In this document: piece after piece, positions 59,437-64,000 of the stretch
Position numbering within the stretch: position 1 is the first letter of the stretch
How the letters are laid out: each line of letters opens with the position of its first letter
Source: an uncultured Bacteroidales bacterium
Lineage (GTDB): Bacteria > Bacteroidota > Bacteroidia > Bacteroidales > UBA932
Reading direction: 5' to 3'
Assembly: GCA_944322585.1 (NCBI GenBank)
Contig: CALUPB010000009.1
Span: 1 to 64,000, forward strand
Length of the DNA stretch: 64,000 nucleotides
Translations under genes and position numbers: made by a program
The notes under the pieces: generated by a model
Seen by the model: only the letters and a program-made list of their open reading frames with translations
Told to the model about the DNA's origin: nothing
The model's database searches: none

Positions 59437-60483
59437 ATGGCAAAAATGAAAATCGGAGGAGTCGAGGAGACAGTTGTCACCCGCTCCGAGTTCCCTCTTG
59501 AAAAGGCGAGGGAAGTGTTGGAAAATGAAACTATAGCCGTTCTCGGCTACGGAGTCCAGGGACCGGGCCAGTCCTTGAATCTCAGGGACAACGGCTTCAA
59601 TGTCATTGTAGGGCAGAGACAGGGTTCCTCCAGCTGGGACAGGGCCGTATCCGACGGGTGGGTGCCCGGCAAGACCCTTTTCGACATCGAAGAGGCCTGT
59701 GAAAGGGGGACAGTCCTCGAATATCTGCTGTCGGATGCCGGGCAGATTGCCGTATGGCCGACGGTAAAGAAGCATCTTACGTCCGGCAAGGCTCTGTATT
59801 TTTCACACGGCTTCGGCATCACCTATAATGACCGTACGGGTATAGTCCCTCCGGAAGATGTGGATGTCATCATGGTGGCTCCAAAAGGCTCCGGTACTTC
59901 GCTGCGCAGACTGTTCCTTGAGGGAAAAGGCGTAAATTCATCGTATGCCGTGTATCAGGATGCTACAGGCCGTGCCCTCGAAAGATGTCTTGCCCTCGGT
60001 ATCGGGGTGGGGTCAGGATATCTGTTCGAGACTGATTTCAGACGTGAAGTGTATTCCGACCTGACAGGGGAGAGAGGCACACTTATGGGGGCGATCCAGG
60101 GTATATTCGCAGCCCAGTATCAGGTGCTCAGGGACAACGGCCATACTCCTTCCGAGGCTTTCAATGAGACTGTGGAGGAACTGAGCCAGAGCCTTATGCC
60201 TCTGATATCCGAGAAGGGGATGGACTGGATGTATGCCAACTGTTCCACCACTGCGCAGCGAGGCGCCCTCGACTGGTGGACCCGTTTCCGCGACGTGACC
60301 CTTCCTGTGTTCAGGGAACTGTATGAAAGCGTGAAATCGGGCAATGAAGCCGCCATAGCCATCGGTTCAAACAGCAGACCCGACTACCGGCAGAAACTCA
60401 ATGCCGAGCTGAAGGCAATGCATGACAGCGAACTGTGGCGTGCCGGCGAGGATGTGCGCAAGCTCCGTCCTGAGGGTAACTGA
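59437..60483 (+). CDS. ilvC: Ketol-acid reductoisomerase
   Basis: The 348-residue NADPH-dependent enzyme rearranges and reduces acetolactate. Motifs are IAVLGYGVQGPGQSLNLRDN (Rossmann GxGxxG), VIVGQRQGSSSWDRAV, ALYFSHGFGITYNDRTGIVP, VDVIMVAPKGSGTSLRRLFL and GMDWMYANCSTTAQRGALDW. The length and the GVQGPGQ variant match the Bacteroidetes KARI type. It is the last ilv gene here; a convergent MATE gene follows. ilvA and ilvE are not in the window. Confidence 0.97.
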   Translation: MAKMKIGGVEETVVTRSEFPLEKAREVLENETIAVLGYGVQGPGQSLNLRDNGFNVIVGQRQGSSSWDRAVSDGWVPGKTLFDIEEACERGTVLEYLLSDAGQIAVWPTVKKHLTSGKALYFSHGFGITYNDRTGIVPPEDVDVIMVAPKGSGTSLRRLFLEGKGVNSSYAVYQDATGRALERCLALGIGVGSGYLFETDFRREVYSDLTGERGTLMGAIQGIFAAQYQVLRDNGHTPSEAFNETVEELSQSLMPLISEKGMDWMYANCSTTAQRGALDWWTRFRDVTLPVFRELYESVKSGNEAAIAIGSNSRPDYRQKLNAELKAMHDSELWRAGEDVRKLRPEGN

Positions 60484-60496
60484 CGGGCCTGCTCTG

Positions 60497-61840
60497 TCAG
60501 ATCTGTTTGCCTTTCCAGCGGCCCGAGCGGAGATACATTCCGCAGAGGATGAGCATTGCCAGCGCATATATGTGTTCGGCAGTCCAGCAGATTGCAATGT
60601 CGGCTTTCAGGACAGTGCATACCAGGGTGCAGTATCCCAGATAGACAGCCAGTGCAATGGCTTCCAGTACGAATACGGTCCTGGTGTTGCCTGTCCCGAT
60701 GCTGGCATTGAAACATATGTTGGCTGCTACGTTTATCAGGTATGAAGATGCCATCACTATCATGGCAGGGACGGTGGCATCTATTATGTCAGGCATGTCC
60801 GTAAATATCCTGATGACAGTTTTCGGGAAAATCGCGAACAGGATGATGACAGACGTTATTATTGCATAGCCCATTTTCATTACCCTGACTATGAGTCCGG
60901 GGACCCTGTCCTGGTCGCCTGAGCCTATCATGTTGCTTACCAATGTGCTGCATGTGGATGAGAAAGCCATCAGGATTACCCAGATCAGTCCGGAGACGTT
61001 TCTGACTATGTTGGATACGGCAAGGGAACGCTCGCCGAGATGTTCCACGAAAAGGAAGAAGATGAACCAGGTGGACACGGAGAGGAAATTCTCGATCATT
61101 GTCCAGACCGATACTGTCAGCATTCCCTTCAGTTCCTTCCATTCGAATCCGGCAGGTCTGTTCAGCCCGAATTTCCCCGTGTCGGTCTTTGTCGCTGTGT
61201 AGACAAGGAAAAATACCAGAGAAACCAGTTCTGCGAGTGTCGAACCTATGGCTGCTCCCGCTATTCCGAGAGCAGGGATGCCGAAGTGGCCGAAGATCAG
61301 TATCCAGTTGAATACCACGTTGGACAGTACCATCACGATGGAATTGAGTGTCAGTGTCCTTGTCTGCATCGTACCGATGTAGAACGCTCTGAACATCGCA
61401 GTGGTGTAGGCGAAGAACAGTCCCAGTATCCTCCATCTGACATAAGTCAGGGCGGCATCCAGTATGTTTCCAGACGAGACCATCCGTGACATGAGCCACG
61501 GGGATAGCGCTTCAGACAGTGCAATCATCACTGCCGCAAAGCCGAGCAGGAAATAGAGCCCGTGCCAGAATATCTTGCCCGCATCACGGTATTTCCCTTC
61601 TCCGTTGCGCCGTCCTATGATTATCTGCGAGCCGAGACTGAAGCCGAAACCGACCACGAAAATGACCATATAATATACCCCGGCTATGGCAGATGCCCCG
61701 AGTTCCACTTCTCCTACCCTTCCGAGGAATGCAGTGTCGGTCATCCCGATCATCTGTTCCATGAAAAGGCTGATGAGAATAGGATAGGCCACCTGCCATA
61801 TCCCCCGGTAAGTGTATTTCCCCTCTATCTGTTGTATCAT
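60497..61840 (-). CDS. MATE family efflux transporter
   Basis: A 447-residue inner-membrane protein with about twelve hydrophobic helices. The MATE signature is visible in YPILISLFMEQMIGMTDTAF, LGRVGEVELGASAIAGVYYM, GFGFSLGSQIIIGRRNGEGK and, in the second half, IWVILMAFSSTCSTLVSNMI. It exports drugs or metabolites using Na+ or H+. It converges on ilvC, whose stop lies 13 bases away, without a clear terminator in between. Confidence 0.95.
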   Translation of the reverse strand: MIQQIEGKYTYRGIWQVAYPILISLFMEQMIGMTDTAFLGRVGEVELGASAIAGVYYMVIFVVGFGFSLGSQIIIGRRNGEGKYRDAGKIFWHGLYFLLGFAAVMIALSEALSPWLMSRMVSSGNILDAALTYVRWRILGLFFAYTTAMFRAFYIGTMQTRTLTLNSIVMVLSNVVFNWILIFGHFGIPALGIAGAAIGSTLAELVSLVFFLVYTATKTDTGKFGLNRPAGFEWKELKGMLTVSVWTMIENFLSVSTWFIFFLFVEHLGERSLAVSNIVRNVSGLIWVILMAFSSTCSTLVSNMIGSGDQDRVPGLIVRVMKMGYAIITSVIILFAIFPKTVIRIFTDMPDIIDATVPAMIVMASSYLINVAANICFNASIGTGNTRTVFVLEAIALAVYLGYCTLVCTVLKADIAICWTAEHIYALAMLILCGMYLRSGRWKGKQI

Positions 61841-61896
61841 CGGAATTTCAAGATGTGCCCTCTGTACCTTCTGAAATGTATGTCCCGTCTATGGCT

Positions 61897-64000
61897 TTAT
61901 TTGCACCAGCGGTCGAGCCAGCCGAAATATTCGCGGTGCCAGAACAGGGCGTTCTGAGGTTTGAGTATCCAATGGTTCTCGTCAGGGAAGATGATGAGTC
62001 CGGAAGGGACTCCCATCATCTGTGCCGCATTGTAGGCTGCCATTCCCTGGTCTGCCGGGACGCGGAAATCCATGCCTCCATGTGTCACGAGCAGGGGAGT
62101 GTGCCATGCGGTGACCTTTTTGTGAGGAGAATTGGCATAATGCCGTACGGCAGCCGCTCTGCTGCTCCACGGTGAGCCTCCCTGACGGATACCTCCGAAT
62201 GTCTCCCCGTCCCCCGCAGGTCCGAGCGGCCACCGGTTGTTCCCGGATGGTTTCATGCTGCATTCTTCCGGAGTCCCTCCGTTGTCCCAGTTCGGGAACC
62301 ACATCTCTTCAGTGGTCATATACATGTGCTCCTGGTTGAAGATGCCAGCATGGGCCACGAACGCATCGAAGGTATTGCCGTGGATTCCGCAGAGATTGTA
62401 TACTGAATATCCTCCGTAGCTCGCTCCGCAGGCCGCTATTTTCCCGATATACGGTTCCGACTTCATGACTCGGGCCGCACTCAGGTAGTCCTGCATGTTC
62501 AGACCGCAGTAGTCGCCGGATATCTGTTCCGTCCACTCCTGTCCGAAGGCTGTCGTGCCGCGACGGTTAGGCAGGATGACTACATATCCCTGTTCTGCCA
62601 TCAGCCGGTAGTTCCACCGGTATGACCATCCCTGGCTCAGTGTTCCCTGAGGACCGCCGAGACATATCTCTATGGCAGGATATATTTTACCGGTGTCATT
62701 CCCGCTGTCCGGCATCTTACCCTTGTCACCGTCGGCGGCATCCGGAAAATCATTCCTGTCAAAATCCGGAGGAAAGACTATCCATGTGAGCATGTCTTTC
62801 CCGTCCACTGTCTTTATGTATCTCGCTTCCATTGACGGCGCTGTCAGTCTTGACAGGATGTCCGTGTTTTCCTGTGTGAGCTGCCGGTACGTCATGTGTC
62901 CCGATGCTACGGGGCATTCTGCCGGGAGAGGACGGCTATGCACGGCATCGTCTTCATTGTCCGTGTTTCCGGCCATGAACCCGTTGCCGTCCTGTGTGCC
63001 GACGGACTCCTGCCTGATGGTCACGGCTACCAGTTCGGTCGGGAAGTTCATGCTGCACCACGAAGTGAGCAGAGTGACGGATTGACTCCCTGACGCATCC
63101 CCGTTGTTTTCAGCTCGGTCATTTCCCGTATTACCGGATACATTGTGAATAATTCCGAAAGGGGAGCCGAAGTCGTACCACAGGTCTTCCCCCGTAATCC
63201 TTTCTATCTTCCATCCGCATGTCCGGTGTCCGGCTGTTTCCGGATCCGTGCGGATGGCGCGGAAGATCCCCTGGATGCCTTCGGCAAGGGCATTGAAATA
63301 GATCGTGCCGTTCCCGTCCCATACAGGACCGGATACATTGTACTTGAATCCGGCTGAAATTTCCGTAATATCCTTGATCCAGACAGGTAGCCCGGCCGTG
63401 GCTTTTGCGTTCCCGGCAGGGGATGGTACGGGCAGGTCTGTTTCTCCTGGCCCGGATGACGCGGACACGCCTGGCTTCCTGCCGGCATTATCTGATGCTG
63501 TCGCTTCCGCCAATGCCGCTGTGTCTATCCTTGCAAGCATCAGCCTCTGTCTGTCGGCTTCGTATCCGTCCCTTTCCATGCTGATCCAGCATATCGAAGT
63601 CCCGTCCGGAGACCATACAGGCGACATGTCGTATCCCCCTCCCGTCGGAATGACGGCGGACTGTCCTGTTCCCGTATCGAAAATGTATATTTCGGAATCC
63701 GTGGAAAATGCGTATGCCTTGCCGGAGAGTTTCTTGCAGGAATATGCGATGAAGCGTCCGTCAGGGCTCCAGGACAGTTGCTCTATCCCGCTGAAAGGTT
63801 CTGCCGGGAGTTCGTAGAGCGCTTCATCCTTTCCGAGAATATCCGTCGAAGACGCTTCGGTAATGCATTTTCCTTCATATGATCCGACAGCCGAGACGAA
63901 TGTGTGGGGAATTTCCCTTGCCCAGTGATCCCAATGCCTGTACATAAGGTCATCTGCGCATATGGCATCGGCCTTGTCGAGGTCCCGGTAAATGTCGGCC
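61897..64000 (-). CDS. S9 family peptidase (prolyl oligopeptidase/DPP5-like), partial
   Basis: The frame is open to the right edge of the window (reading ADIYRDLDKADAICADDLMY before MYRHWDHW), so the N-terminus lies outside. Present are propeller repeats (LSWSPDGRFIAYSCKKLSGK, DMSPVWSPDGTSICWISMER) and the C-terminal hydrolase domain with the nucleophile serine in ACGASYGGYSVYNL, the aspartate in THGGMDFRVPADQG and the histidine in DENHWILKPQ. A Ser/Gly/Pro/Ala-rich insert occurs at about 150-195 (ASDNAGRKPGVSASSGPGET). The product is likely an exported dipeptidyl or oligopeptidase. Confidence 0.9.
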   Translation of the reverse strand, partial: ADIYRDLDKADAICADDLMYRHWDHWAREIPHTFVSAVGSYEGKCITEASSTDILGKDEALYELPAEPFSGIEQLSWSPDGRFIAYSCKKLSGKAYAFSTDSEIYIFDTGTGQSAVIPTGGGYDMSPVWSPDGTSICWISMERDGYEADRQRLMLARIDTAALAEATASDNAGRKPGVSASSGPGETDLPVPSPAGNAKATAGLPVWIKDITEISAGFKYNVSGPVWDGNGTIYFNALAEGIQGIFRAIRTDPETAGHRTCGWKIERITGEDLWYDFGSPFGIIHNVSGNTGNDRAENNGDASGSQSVTLLTSWCSMNFPTELVAVTIRQESVGTQDGNGFMAGNTDNEDDAVHSRPLPAECPVASGHMTYRQLTQENTDILSRLTAPSMEARYIKTVDGKDMLTWIVFPPDFDRNDFPDAADGDKGKMPDSGNDTGKIYPAIEICLGGPQGTLSQGWSYRWNYRLMAEQGYVVILPNRRGTTAFGQEWTEQISGDYCGLNMQDYLSAARVMKSEPYIGKIAACGASYGGYSVYNLCGIHGNTFDAFVAHAGIFNQEHMYMTTEEMWFPNWDNGGTPEECSMKPSGNNRWPLGPAGDGETFGGIRQGGSPWSSRAAAVRHYANSPHKKVTAWHTPLLVTHGGMDFRVPADQGMAAYNAAQMMGVPSGLIIFPDENHWILKPQNALFWHREYFGWLDRWCK

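Noticed and set aside
1-64000. CRISPR array, rRNA operon or intact insertion sequence
   Set aside because: No regularly spaced repeats, no rRNA-like sequence and no full transposase with terminal repeats were seen.

Overview
The window is a chromosomal segment of a Bacteroidales bacterium, probably gut or rumen associated. The evidence is a SusC/SusD pair, a hybrid two-component regulator of the Reg_prop/Y_Y_Y/AraC type, a CASTOR/POLLUX-like channel gene read from a typical Bacteroidetes background, and repeated Bacteroidetes-type promoters (-33 TTG/TTTG and -7 TAnnTTTG). GC looks close to 50%. The species cannot be fixed from the sequence alone.

Layout. (1) 1-7600 is accessory DNA: the end of a DUF4143 ATPase, a frameshifted PGN_0703-like nuclease gene, a small lipoprotein and an outer-membrane protein behind a long structured leader, then an integrative element. 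The element has a divergent promoter/operator region, a DUF2693 protein, a small serine resolvase, a NUMOD3-like peptide, a filamentous-phage-type Rep and a large serine recombinase. That recombinase reads into the 3' half of an initiator tRNA-fMet gene (7556-7628, minus strand), so this tRNA is the probable attachment site. (2) 7757-19116 is mostly housekeeping: an EamA transporter, hisS, pgi, a PurF-like protein without the N-terminal cysteine nucleophile, a phosphodiesterase lipoprotein, an S4 protein, manA, class II aldolase, gmk, nadD and a CYTH phosphatase. (3) 19111-24697 (minus) holds a TonB receptor, a YncE/BtuG-like propeller lipoprotein, a metallophosphoesterase and a CAT-like acyltransferase. 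(4) 24851-36520 is the degradative half of a pectin utilisation locus: GH28, CE8, a hybrid two-component system, a GH105-PL1 fusion and a PL1 lipoprotein, followed by a CMD-cupin protein. (5) 37954-45608 is an unusual module: a 1526-residue DUF4062/STAND-type ATPase with a helical repeat tail and a small helical partner, facing a small RyR-domain protein and a CASTOR/POLLUX-like RCK ion channel that itself ends in a RyR domain. (6) 46073-54772 is the SusC/SusD/DUF4957-type half of the glycan locus. (7) 54994-60483 is the branched-chain amino acid operon ilvD-ilvB-ilvN-ilvC. A 28-codon leader peptide with 11 Ile and 4 Val codons and an intrinsic terminator precede it, which is classical attenuation. 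(8) A MATE exporter and a partial S9 peptidase close the window.

The best candidate for an undescribed system is the 37.9-45.6 kb module. It has a sensor-like STAND NTPase, a small partner, a predicted gated cation channel and two RyR domains in two convergent transcription units. It sits between the enzyme half and the SusCD half of the pectin locus, with degraded gene fragments at its left edge and an inverted repeat at its centre. Defence by membrane depolarisation is an inference. The ilv attenuator, the tRNA-fMet integration and the cysteine-less PurF-like protein are the next most interesting observations.
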